From Desertimonas sp963732335 (lineage in GTDB: Bacteria > Actinomycetota > Acidimicrobiia > Acidimicrobiales > Ilumatobacteraceae): 64,000 bases of DNA. The DNA lies in contig CAVSZO010000037.1 in the NCBI GenBank assembly GCA_963732335.1, positions 51,550 through 115,549 of the forward strand. The letters run 5' to 3'. The notes under the pieces were generated by a model. It was not told the DNA's origin. It was given only the letters and a program-made list of their open reading frames with translations, and ran no database searches. The translations under genes and the position numbers were made by a program. This document shows positions 9,823 to 19,229 of the stretch, one piece after another (position 1 is the stretch's first letter; each line of letters starts with the position of its first letter).

Positions 9823-10641
9823 CGGCTCGACCAAGTCACCGGCAGCTGCCGGCTGTGCTCGAACGCGCCCGAGCCGGGTCGCCCGGGTCTCCGACGACCG
9901 AGCCGCGCGCTGGGAGGGCAGCGCGGGCGTCGACGACCCCGACGAGAACATCGTCTGGAACCGGCACCGGTGGGGCGACGACGGGAACGTGGCGCAGGCT
10001 GGACAGCCTCGGCTACCAATGGGCGGGGGAGTCGCCCAGACACCGGCGACCGTTGCAGCGCTGGCCGACAAGTTCCTCCGTCCCTACGTCGGCGACCGCT
10101 ACGACCTGGCGATCCTCGAGATCTCTCCCGGTGGCGGACGGATGACGGCCGAGCTCGTCCGCTACGCCAAACGTCTCAGCCTGGTCGACCTCAACGAGGC
10201 GGCGATCGACATCTGCCGTGAGCGCTTCGGCGATGTTGCCGATCCCGATCGAGTTCGTCGTCAACGACGGGCAGTCGCTCGCGGTGTCGGGGGAGCGCCG
10301 TTCGACCTCATCGCCTGCTACGACAGCATGGTGCACATGCATCCCGACGTCGTGCGCGGCTACGTCGCCCAGATGCCGGCGCTGCTCGCCGAGGGCGGGA
10401 CGGCGTGGCTCGACCACAGCGGCAAGGGCCAGCGGACCAGCGGCGCCCGCACGGCGATGACGGCCGAGCTGATGGCCGAGTTCGCCGCCGAAGCCGGGAC
10501 TCGATCGTGAAGGACCAGGTCTTCCGCAACGACTGGGACTGCATCTCCGTGCTCGGCAAGCGCTCACGCGCCGCCGTCTGCCCTGCGGCCGATCGCATCC
10601 GTGGGCGACCAGAGCGGTCGCGGTCGCCGCCGTCGACGTGA
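9812..10641 (+). CDS. Class I SAM-dependent methyltransferase (frameshifted)
   Basis: The Rossmann SAM motif is ILEISPGGGRMTAEL (10114-10158), followed by RLSLVDLNEAAIDICRERF (motif II), PFDLIACYDSMVHMHPD (motif IV) and EGGTAWLDHSGKG. The C-terminus VKDQVFRNDWDCISVL is notable because a near-identical fragment lies alone at 57.8 kb. GTG 9812 overlaps the previous stop; GTG 9819, giving a GTGA overlap, is the alternative. Frame changes at about 9980, 10015, 10245 and 10500 are bridged by continuous similarity. It probably methylates a sugar or glycan terminus in this cluster; the substrate is not visible. The next gene begins within or just after its tail. Confidence 0.75.
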
Positions 10642-11777
10642 AGCTGATCGCCGGGTGCAGCGGCGCCAACGAAGCGTGGCGCGAGCTGGGCGTCGACGTC
10701 GTGCCATATCACCAGGTCGTCCTCGGCATCGGCGGATCGCTGAGCTGGCGCTGTGCGCCCCGGTCGGCCCGGTGATCGGCGGATCTGTCGCCGCAGCCCG
10801 GCTGGCCGGCGTCCGCTGCCGCGTCGTCGACGTCGCGCGGCCGCCCGGACGCATTGCCGTGCAGCGCCGCGGCGCTCGGTCGAGGTCGGCGATCGCGAGC
10901 GGGTCGACGCCGAGCACGGCGCCTCGCCGGTCCCGACATCACGCGGCGAGCGGCGGCCGCCGGGTGCACGCGGCTGGCGAGGATCGAGTTTCCGTCGCGG
11001 CTGCCGTCTCGAGGACGGCCCGCTCGACGTCGCGTCGGTCGAGCGGCTCGCGGCGCTGCGCGACCGCCATCGTGGCGAGACGGCGGTCGTCATCGGCAAC
11101 GGCCCGTCGCTCAACGAGACCGAGCTCGAGCTGCTCACCGAGGTGCCGACGTTCGGCGTCAACGCCATCTTCCTGGCCGCGGAACGGCTGCCCGAGCCGA
11201 TCACCTACTACGTCGTCGAGGACACGATGGTGTTCAAGGACAACTCGCGGCGATCAAGGCGTACGACGCCGAGTGGAAGCTGTTCCCGGCGATGTACCGG
11301 CCGTCGTTCGACGACGCCGAGGTCGACGAGCAACGATCTTCTTCCGGATGAACGCCGGGTTCTACGGCCGCAGGACCGGCACGAAGTGCCATCCGCGCTT
11401 CTCGTTCGATACCACCCAGCGCCTGTACTGCGGCCAGAGCGTGACGATCATCAACCTGCAACTCGCCCACTGGATGGGCTTCCAGCGCGTCGTCCTGATC
11501 GGGATGGACTTCTCCTACCGGATTCCCGAGGACGCCGACCGCACGGGGCGCTGATCATCTCGCGAAGCGACGACCCGAACCACTTCCACCCCGACTACTT
11601 CGGCGCCGGCAAGACGTGGAAGGACCCGCAGCTCGACCGCGTGCTCGTCAACTACCACCTCGCCGACGAGATCTACCGGGCGACCGGCCGTGAGATCATC
11701 AACGCCACCGAGGGCGGCAAGCTCGACCTGTTCCCACGGCTGCCGCTCCGCGAGGCGATCGGCGCTGGACGACCTGA
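10608..11777 (+). CDS. Maf-like DUF115 protein, copy 2 (frameshifted)
   Basis: Close paralogue of the 6.2-7.4 kb gene along its full length: KLIAGCSGANEAWRELGVD at the N-terminus, VVIGNGPSLNETELELL (11088-11140), FGVNAIFLAAERLPEPITYY, YRPSFDDAEVDE, FFRMNAGFYGRRTG, SVTIINLQLAHWMGFQRV, LIGMDFSYRIPEDAD, DDPNHFHPDYFGAGKTW and GGKLDLFPRLPLREAIG. The stop TGA at 11775-11777 aligns with that of copy 1 if one base is restored. Frame changes (near 10740, 10990, 11245, 11330, 11550) fall at sites where copy 1 is intact, so the ancestral gene was probably whole. It converges on the secreted SGNH/FN3 gene. Role as in copy 1: probable transfer of an acidic sugar to a protein or glycan. Confidence 0.75.
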
Positions 11778-11779
11778 AC

Positions 11780-13903
11780 CGTCGGTCGCCGTCGAGCCGT
11801 GCCTCGCGACCGTCGTCGGGTGCGAGCGTGGTTGTCGTCGCCACCGTGGTCGGCTGCGTGCGTGGCGCACTGGTCGTCGGTGGTGCCGTCGTCGGTGGCG
11901 TCGGGCGTCGGTCGTCGGCTGCTCGTGGTCGGAGGCGCGTCGTCGGGGTTCGGTGGTCGGCGCCGCGGTGGTCGGTGGCTCGGTCGTCGTGACCTCGCGG
12001 CGCGGCCGTCGTCGTCGGTTCGGGCTCGACCGGGGCACGATCAGGCCGAGGTCGAAGCCGAGCGGCTGTTCGGTCGGGCAGGCCGACGATGTCCGTGCGT
12101 GCTGTGCCCCGTTGTTCGTCGACGGTGACGAGAGTCCGAGTCGAGCTCGTCGTCGAGCACCCTGGTCGGGAAGCGTGATGTCGTAGCCGTCGGGAAGCTC
12201 GAGCTCGAGCACGTAGGACCCGTGCGCACGACGTCCAGCGAACTCGTACCTGCCGAGATGGTCGGTCACGTCGCGGGCGACGTTCGACACCTGCGGCGTC
12301 GAGGAGCACGACAACGACCCCTTCGACGCCGGCTTCGTCCTCGTCCTGCAACCCGTCGCCGTTGGCGTCCAGCCAGACGAAGTCGCCGATCGTCGACGTG
12401 GCCAACGCGAGCAGAGGTCGTCGGCTCGACGGCGTCTGTGCTCGGTGGTGCCGTGGTCGTCGTCGTGGTGCTCACGGTCGTTGTCGTCGTGGAGGTCGAG
12501 TCGTTGTCGTCGTCGAGGTGGCTGGGCGTGGTTGCGGTTGTCCGTCGTGGAGCCGCGGTCGACCAGCAGGACGCGGTCGACGTCGAGCCGGGCGTGGCGG
12601 TGACGACGTTGCTCGACCGGGCTCCAGCCGACGGCGTTGCGGGCTGCGACGCGGAACTGGTAGGTCGCCCCGTTCGTCAGCCCGGTCGACCGTGTAGAAG
12701 CGATTGGTCGACACGCCGTCGCTCAGCGACACCCACGTCCGCCCGCCGTTGTACGAGCGTTGGACCAGGTAGTCGGTGATCGGCAGCCCGCCGCTGGAGC
12801 TCGGCACGATCCAGCCCAAGGTCACCTGGCCGGGACACTGGCGAGGCGGTCAGCGACCGCGGGGCAGACGGGATCGTCGGACCCGGGCGTCGCCGTGACG
12901 ACGTTGCTCACCGGACCCCAACCGACGGCATTGCGGGCGGCGACGCGGAACTGGTACGTCGCCCCGTTCGTCAGGCCGGTCGCCGTGTAGCTCCGGCTCG
13001 TGGAGACGCCATCGCTCAACGTCACCCACGTCAAGCCGCCGTTCGCACGAGCGCTGGATCACGTAGTCGGTGATCGGCACCGCCGCCCGTAGCGCTGGGC
13101 GCCTCCAGGTGAGACGGACTCTGCCTGACCCGACGCCGTGCCCGACCGCCGCAGTCAGCGATCGCGGTGCCGACGGACGGGCCTGCCCGGCCGGCGGCGT
13201 GATGATCTGGCCGGCGAGCACACGGTCGGCTTGGTTGGCGATGTACGTCGGCGACGACGTTGGCCCCGGCGGGCCGGAAGTGGATGCCGTCGGCGTAGAA
13301 CCACTCCGGATGGTTCGCCGAGTACGACGCCCAGTCGGCGATCTGCAGTCGCGGGCCGTACTGGATCGCCTTCTCGCATCAGGATCCGGTTGATGGCGCG
13401 GAACGTGCGCGCTGTACGAGATCCCCCCGGGACCGACGTAGGACACGTTGGAGCGCAACGTCAGCCACATCACGGTCGGGATGCCCTGCCTTGCCGCCTC
13501 CGCCATCACTGCGTCGACGGCAGAACCGAAGTTGTAGCTCGGATCGTCGTAGCCGCCCATGATGAACGAGCACCGAGCCCAACCGGCCGGACAGGCGACG
13601 CATCGCGTTGAGCGTGGTGTCCGGCGCGTAGCCCTCTCGCCCACGGCAGGAGGGAACCACGGTGCGCCGGCACGACTCGGCGTCGTAGGTGAAGTTGAAG
13701 CGCTTGAGCGGCTCGAACTGGTTCGTCCAGCGCAGCGCGGCAATCGTCGAGTCGCCGATGATGCTGATTCGCGGCGCCGAGCCGGCGCCGTTGTAGAAGA
13801 TCGGCGCGCCGCCTCTGCGTGGCTGGCGGGGATCGCCGCGGCACGTTGCGGCAACGAGCACGGCGAGCAGTGTTGCGAGTCGGCGACGACGAGACTTCTG
13901 CAT
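11780..13903 (-). CDS. Secreted SGNH hydrolase with FN3, SdrD-B and Thr/Pro-rich modules (copy 1, frameshifted)
   Basis: A basic, hydrophobic N-terminus (MQKSRRRRLATLLAVLVAA) is a likely signal peptide. Block I of the SGNH fold is SAPRISIIGDST (catalytic Ser in GDS) and block V is EWFYADGIHFRPAGA (D-x-x-H). Two or three fibronectin-III domains follow (GSGRVRLTW, TGLTNGATYQFRVAARN, GWGPVSNVVTATP), then an SdrD-B/collagen-binding-B-like domain (TIGDFVWLDANGDGLQDEDE) and a Thr/Pro-rich tail. ATG 13903 is preceded by GGAGAG, a good ribosome site. Many frame changes; the end is approximate because no stop is clear before the convergent gene. Probably an extracellular deacylase/esterase anchored or held near the wall. 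A full-length paralogue lies at 55.6-57.8 kb. Confidence 0.75.
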
Positions 13904-14078
13904 GGGCTGGCTCTCCGGCGGTTCAGGCGTGGTCGGACCGGCCACGAACGTGCAGACGCATCGACGAGTCGCGTCGACTGCGTCGGCGATGCATCCGGCG
14001 GCGGGCTCGTCGGCAGCAGCGCAGGCATCGCTGGGATTTGGCGGTCCGGGCGGCTGCCAACTGTGTACCGTCGGGCAA
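13904..14078. promoter_or_regulatory. Divergent intergenic region between two secreted-protein genes
   Basis: These 175 bases separate the divergent starts at 13903 (-) and 14079 (+), so promoters for both should lie here. The minus gene has GGAGAG about 7 bases before its ATG. I cannot name convincing -35/-10 boxes for either side. No gene is visible. Confidence 0.4.
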
Positions 14079-15770
14079 GATGCCCGTGCGGAGAGCCCCC
14101 CTCGTCCTGCTCGTCTCGTTGGCCCTCGGGCTGCTCGTCCCGGCGGTCGCTAGCGGCCGACAGCGACATCGGCGGCGGCCCCGACGAGAACCGCGACATC
14201 GCCACGCCGGGGCCCGTCCCGGCCGACACCCGGCCGGTGCAGACGCTGGCGACGCGAGGCGGCCGACAGCGGCGATGACGATCTTCGCCGCGGCGGTGGC
14301 GCGCAATCCCGATCGACGACTTCCGCTACGACGAGCTGGTGCTCGAGGGAACCGCCCGAGAGGTGTGCGCCGGGCGGCTGCTCACCGGGTCGGGATGGAC
14401 GTTCAACGAGATCGTCAGCCGCTTCGGCGGGACGGCCGGGAACGATGTACTTCTGCCGGGAGCGCTGGGACACCGCCAACGACCCGGCGTGCAACGGCCA
14501 GCAGGCCAACCCGGTGACCACGCCCGAACTTCCACAGCACGTGCTGGAGCAACCACGCCCGGGGCCGGGCGATCGACGTCATGGTCGGCACGGCTCGGCG
14601 GCGGCTACAACACGTCACCGCGGGCTCGTCGATCGTCAACTGGCTGCTCGCCCGCGACGCCCAGGGCAACGTCAACTCCAACGCCCGCAAGCTCGGCATC
14701 CAGCAGATCCTCTTCGCCGACCGCTGCTGGAACAGCGACGGCGACCGCGGCATCGCCTCGTGGACGGCGATGCGCGCAGTGCGGCATCGGCCACCACGAC
14801 CACGTCCACCTCGACCTGACGATCAACGGCGCCAACGGCAACGTGTCGTACTGGGGCGCGGCGCCCGGTGGTCGCGCCGAAGCTCGACACCCAGGTGCTC
14901 TGGGACCGGAACGCCGGCGTGGCGGCAGGCGGTCTCGTGGTGGAACCTCGTCCCCACCGACGAGGAGGGCCTGGCGATGCCGGCCGGTGCGACCAGGCGA
15001 TCGTCGGCGACTGGGACAGCGACGGGATCCAGGACGAGATCATGCTCTGGGACAGCGACACCGGCAACTGGGTGCTGCAGAACTGGACGAACGGCGATTC
15101 GCTCAACGCCCGGATGGGGTCGTGGTCCCGGCGGCTACGACGAGATCGTCGCCGGCGACTGGGATCGCGACGGTCGGTTCGACGACATGATCATCTGGGA
15201 CCGCGACACCGGCAACTACGTGGTCCAGTCCTGGTAGCGGCTACGAGCACACGTACCGCGGCGGTGGCACGTGGGCGCGTGGCTACGACCAAGTTGATCG
15301 CCGGCGACTTCGACGGCGACGGGTACGTCAACGACACGATGCTGTGGGACCAGAGCACCGGGAACGTGGGTCGGTGCAGCGCTGGGTCGAACTGTCCGCT
15401 GGGCGTTTCGCGGCAGCGGCACCTGGGCAGCGCGGCTACGACGAGGTCATCGTCGGCGACTGGAGCGCCGGCGGCGACTTCGACGAGACGATCCTGTGGG
15501 ATCGTCAGACCGGACTCTGGGCGCTGCAGTCATGGTCGAACTTTCGATGGCGGTACGTCCGCGGGTGGCTACTGGAGCACGGCGATCGACTATCGCGGCT
15601 CCCGGCGACTACGACACCGACGGCCGCGTCGACGACCTTTTCCTCTACGACGGTCGAGCACCGGGAGCTGGTCGGTGTGGTCGTTCCACCGAACGTTCCC
15701 TCGACGCGACTCGAGCGGCACCTGGCTCAACGGCTACGACGTAATCATGGTCGGGTCGTTCATGGACTGA
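14079..15770 (+). CDS. Secreted M15/VanY-like peptidase with VCBS/FG-GAP repeats (frameshifted)
   Basis: Signal peptide MPVRRAPLVLLVSLALGLLV then ALAS-type sequence. After a linker comes a domain of the ARB_07466/M15 type: GWTFNEIVSRFGG, MYFCRERWDT, NHARGRAIDVMV, IVNWLLARDAQGNVN, LGIQQILFADRCWNSD and CGIGHHDHVHLDLT. The His/Asp residues in GRAIDVM and HDHVHL fit a zinc site for D,D-peptidase-like hydrolysis of peptidoglycan stems. The C-terminal half (from about 14870) has repeated units such as GDWDSDGIQDEIMLWDSDTG, GDWDRDGRFDDMIIWDRDTG and GDFDGDGYVNDTMLWDQSTG: calcium-binding VCBS/FG-GAP propeller repeats, at least five. The ending is GYDVIMVGSFMD. Frame changes are frequent. Acts outside the membrane. 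Stop codon lies in a hairpin shared with the convergent SDR gene. Confidence 0.72.
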
Positions 15771-15790
15771 CGGCTGACGATTTGCCGTCA
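15768..15790. terminator. Bidirectional hairpin enclosing both stop codons
   Basis: TGACGGC at 15768-15774 and GCCGTCA at 15784-15790 form a perfect 7-bp stem with a 9-base loop. The TGA of the plus-strand peptidase gene starts one arm and the complement of the SDR stop ends the other. Placement exactly between two convergent genes suggests a shared terminator; there is no T-run. Confidence 0.5.
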
Positions 15791-16542
15791 CTCGGTCGAC
15801 AGCCGGATGCTCGCCCCGCCGTCCATGACGATCGTCTGTCCCGTCGTGTACGGCGACCGGTCGCGGTCGACGAGGTGGACGATCGTCGGCGCCACCGCCT
15901 CGGGCCGGGCGACGAAGCCGAGCGGCGTGCGCGCCTCGAGGTCCTCGAGGTTGCCCTGCGGTCCGCGCTCGTGGGGCCGCCGGCTGAGACCGTCGAACAG
16001 CATCGGCGTCTGCACGGCCCCGGCAAGCACGGCGTTGCACCGCACCCCGAGCGGCGCCAGGTCGATCGCCGCGCTGCGCGTGAGGGCGACGAGCGCGCCC
16101 TTGGAGACGGCGTAGGCGGCGACGTTGGCCGACGTCACGATGGCGTGCACCGAGCTGACGTTGACGATGCCGCCGTGCACCTCGGCGAGCCGGGGAGCAA
16201 GGTCGCGGATCAGCTGGAACGGGGCGCGCAGGTTCGTCGCCATCACCTCGTCCCACACCGTCGTCGGGTGTGTCGGCGACGGACAGGTTGGGCTGGAAGG
16301 CGGCGTTGTTGACGAGCCCGTCGAGGCGCTCGTGCGTCGATCTGGTCGACGAGCTCGGCGACGGCGCCCGGCTCGCTGAGGTCGACCGAGATCAGCTCGT
16401 CGGCCGGCGACTCACCGTCCAGCTCGGCGCGGTCGGTGCCGACGACCCACCAGCCTTCGGCACGGAATGCCGCCGCCGTCGCCCGGCCGATCCCGCCGAG
16501 GACGCCGGTGACCAGGACGCGGCGCTGCTGGTCGGCGGTCAT
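15788..16542 (-). CDS. Short-chain dehydrogenase/reductase (frameshifted)
   Basis: NAD(P)-dependent SDR of about 250 aa: VLVTGVLGGIGRATAAAF at the N-terminus (the TGxxxGIG nucleotide motif), NVSSVHAIVTSANVAAYAVSK with the catalytic Ser, Tyr and Lys, then PLGVRCNAVLAGAVQTPMLF and the terminus TTGQTIVMDGGASIRLSTE typical of classical SDRs. Start ATG 16542 overlaps the upstream dehydrogenase stop (ATGA). Frame changes near 16260 and 16340. It is the last gene of a coupled four-gene operon with a CMP-sugar synthetase, so it probably oxidises or reduces a keto/hydroxy group on a sugar-acid precursor; the substrate is inferred only from context. A truncated copy of its 3' end lies at 4.2 kb. Confidence 0.82.
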
Positions 16543-17491
16543 GGCGTCACGGTAACGCCGCAGCTCGCGGAGCGAGGTTGTCGATCGCCATGCACGTGCA
16601 CGCGGGCGGACGCCTGCAACGTGTTCGAGGCGTTGTGCGGAGCCGAGGATGACGTTCGGCAGCTCGAGCAGCGGGCTGCCGGGCTTCGGGGGCTCGTCCT
16701 CCATCACGTCGAGGGCCGCCCCGGCGAGCGTGCCCGATCGCGCAGGGCGGCGACGAGGGCGTCGGTCGGCACGACCGCGCCGCGGCCGGTGTTGACGAGG
16801 TAGGCGCCCGGCTTCATCTGGGCGAAGGCGCCGGCGTCGAAGAGGTGGAACGTCTCGGCGGTGAGCGGGCAGTTGACCGAGACGAAGTCGCTGGCGGCGA
16901 GCAGGTCGGCGAACGGGACGACGGAGACGCCGAGCGCCGAGGCGGCGGCCGCCGACTCCGGCGACGGGTCGGCGCCGCACACGATCATCCCCGCTGCCGC
17001 GGCCGCTGACGGCGACGGCGCGGCCGATGCCGCCGAGCCCGACGATGCCCAGCGTCGCCCCGCGCAACGACGTCCCGGCGGGCTTCGGCCACGACCCGGC
17101 GTGAACGCCGCGGTCGATGAGGTGCAGGCGGCGGGCGAGCATCACGAGGTAGGCCATCGCCACGTCGGCGACCTCGTCGTCGAACACGCCCGGCGTGTTG
17201 GTGACGACGATCCCGCGCGCCGCGGCGGCGGCGAGGTCGATGCCGTCGATGCCGATGCCCCACTTGGAGATCACGCGCAGCTCGGGGCAGCGGTCGAGCA
17301 CGTCGGCGGTGAACCGGTCGTCGCCGGCGATCACGCCGACGCAGCCGTCGAGGGCGGCGACGAGCTCGTCGCCCTCGAGGTGCTGGCCGGCGATCTCCGG
17401 CACCGCGATCGTCAAGACCGGCATCCTCCAAGCTGGCGCGGTGCTGCTCGAGGTCGCGGATCAGCTGGATGCAGGTGACGGCGACCTTCAT
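16539..17491 (-). CDS. D-isomer 2-hydroxyacid dehydrogenase, PGDH-like (frameshifted)
   Basis: NAD-dependent 2-hydroxyacid dehydrogenase of the 3-phosphoglycerate dehydrogenase type. Seen: VISKWGIGIDGIDLAAAAARG, GIVVTNTPGVFDDEVADVA, LRGATLGIVGLGGIGRAVAV (GxGxxG), SDFVSVNCPLTAETFHLF, AYLVNTGRGAVVPTDALVAAL (Arg of the active site), ALDVMEDEPP and NVILGS. The start ATG 17491 gives MKVAVTCIQLIRDLEQHR and overlaps the preceding stop as ATGA; the end also overlaps the SDR start. Frame changes near 17430, 16985 and 16730. In serine synthesis this enzyme oxidises 3-phosphoglycerate, but between a CMP-sugar synthetase and an SDR it more likely acts on a sugar-acid or lactyl-type precursor (inference). 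Confidence 0.8.
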
Positions 17492-18170
17492 CGTTCGTCG
17501 CTGCGCGAGGTGGCGGTCGAGCGCCTCGGCGAGCACGAAGTCGGCCTCCACGTCGATGTCGACCGCCTCCAGCGGGTCGATCTCGAACAGGATCGGGCGC
17601 TTGCCGATCCGCCGCCCGGCGGCGATCTGCTCGGCGGTGAACAGGTAGAGGTTGGAGTTCTCCTCGAACACCGGCGGGAGGTCCTGGGTCCGCAGCAGGA
17701 CGCTCGGGGTCGTGGTTGAGCGGCGTTCCGTCGGCGGCGTACAGCCGCGTCTGCCAGCGGGTCACCGAGAACAGCGAGTCGTGGTCGTCGAGGTCGTCGC
17801 TCCATCCGGTCGAGGGCGGCGTCGATCGTCTCCGGCCGCAGCAGCGGGTTCGTCGTGTGGGTCTGCAGATACCACGCCGACGGCACCTGCTCGGCGTCGT
17901 AGCGCAGCACGTCGGTCATCGGCGACGTGGCCGCCGAGCAGGTGGGCGGGGCGGTCGATCACCGTCGACCGACGGGAAGGCGTCGGCGGCCTGCTCCTTG
18001 ACCGTCGGGCTGTCGGTGTCGATGACGACCTTGCTGATCCGCTCGACGGCGAGCAGCGTCGACACGATGCGGTGGAACAGCGGCACGCCGTTGAACGGGC
18101 GGTAGTTCTTGCCGGGCACCCGCTCGCTGCTGTGGCGCATCGGCACGAAGGCGACGACCGAGAGGCTCAT
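17488..18170 (-). CDS. Acylneuraminate/KDO-type cytidylyltransferase (frameshifted)
   Basis: CMP-sugar synthetase: the N-terminus MSLSVVAFVPMRHSSERVPG ends in the conserved R-x-x-S-x-R-x-x-x-K loop (K in GKNYRPF) that binds CTP. It is followed by PLFHRIVSTLLAVERISKVV, IDTDSPTVKEQA, WYLQTHTTNPLLRPETIDAAL, FEENSNLYLFTAEQI, GKRPILFEIDPLEAVDID and EADFVLAEALDRHLA, the order seen in the NeuA/PseF/KdsB superfamily. About 228 aa is a normal length. It would activate a nonulosonic acid or related 2-keto acid as its CMP derivative in the cytosol. ATG 18170 and the 3' end both overlap neighbouring genes as ATGA. Frame changes near 17965, 17800 and 17700. Which sugar acid is used cannot be read from the sequence. 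Confidence 0.82.
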
Positions 18171-19115
18171 CGGCCGTTCCGCGACGATCGGTCGAGGCCG
18201 GTGAAACCCTTCGGGTAGTAGAAGCGGCGGCGCAGCGACGTCGAGACCTCGCCGCGGTGGCGGAAGCCCTCCCACGTGCCGAGGTACTGGGCGGCGCGGA
18301 ACTTGGGGATCGACGCCAGGTTCGACCACAGCCGCCGGCGGGCGGCGGCAGCGAGGTAGTCGCGACCGGTCGAGAGCAGGAACAGCCCGAGCGCCTCGAA
18401 CAGGTTGACGTGCTGGTCGTGGAAGATCCGCCGGTGGGCGATCGCCTCCCGCCGGTAGCGGTTGCGCGTCTTGGCGAACGGCTCGTTGTGGATGTGGGCG
18501 ACACGCGCCTCGGCGTGGTAGACGAGCTTCCACCCGGCGGCGAGGGCCCGCTTCGCCCAGTCGAGGTCCTCCAGCCCGGTCAGCGTCTCGTCGTAGGGGA
18601 GCGCCCGCCACGCCTCGGCGCGCACCGCGCAGTTGGCGTTGTTGCAGAACGGGGTCTGCTGGTCGTCGTCACTGACGTCGGGGAACCACGATGCGCAGCA
18701 GCTCGAGCTCGGAGAAGTGGCTGCGGCTGTCGCCGGTCTGGCCGCCGTACACGAGCCCGACCTCGGGTCGCTCGAACGGCGCCACCATCAGGTCGAGCCA
18801 CTTCTCGTCGAGCGGGTAGACGTGGGCGCTGACGATCACGAAGACGTCGCCGGTGGCCGTCGGCGCAGCCGACGGTTCAGCGCCCGCCCGAACGAGAACT
18901 CCGCCGGGGCGATGTGGACGATCTCGGCGCCGTGGGCCCGAGCGATGGCGACGGAGTCGTCGACCGACCCGGAGTCGACGAGGATCGACCTGGTCGGGCT
19001 GCCGGGTCTGGCGCAACAGGCCGGAGAACAGCGCCGGCAGGTGCTCGGCCTCGTTGAGGGCGCGGATCACGATCGACACGGTCGGCATGGCCGGAAGAAG
19101 GCTACTCACGGACAT
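18167..19115 (-). CDS. Glycosyltransferase family 2 (frameshifted)
   Basis: First gene of the coupled minus-strand operon. PTVSIVIRALNEAEHLPALF (from 19085) is the GT2 entry, SAHVYPLDEKWLDLMVAPF and VGLVYGGQTGDSRSHFSELE follow, and ETLTGLEDLDWAKRALAAGW (near 18570) holds the ED motif. The C-terminal region (HIHNEPFAKTRNRYRREAIA, AAARRRLWSNLASIPKFRAA) is typical of actinobacterial rhamnosyl/galactosyl GT2s. ATG 19115 is used; ATG 19088 is an equally good start and neither has a clear ribosome site. Frame changes near 18990, 18870 and 18650. It presumably uses or accompanies the CMP-sugar made by the next gene, but GT2s more often use UDP, GDP or dTDP donors. Confidence 0.8.
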
Positions 19116-19229
19116 CGTGGTCTGAACTGACCACACCGCTGCTGGCATGAGTTGCGGACACCGCTTCGTCAAGCGGTCGGCTTGACGGCTGGCGCTGCGC
19201 TGGAGGACCCGCCTGTAGCGTGCGCCCTC

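Noticed and set aside
15788..18170. Complete serine or sialic acid biosynthesis operon
   Set aside because: No SerB/SerC and no NeuB/NeuC-like gene is present, so neither pathway can be claimed.
3300..19000. Programmed frameshifting or a recoding system to explain the many shifts
   Set aside because: Shifts are scattered, in both directions, at different sites in paralogues and without common slippery sequences; sequencing error is simpler.
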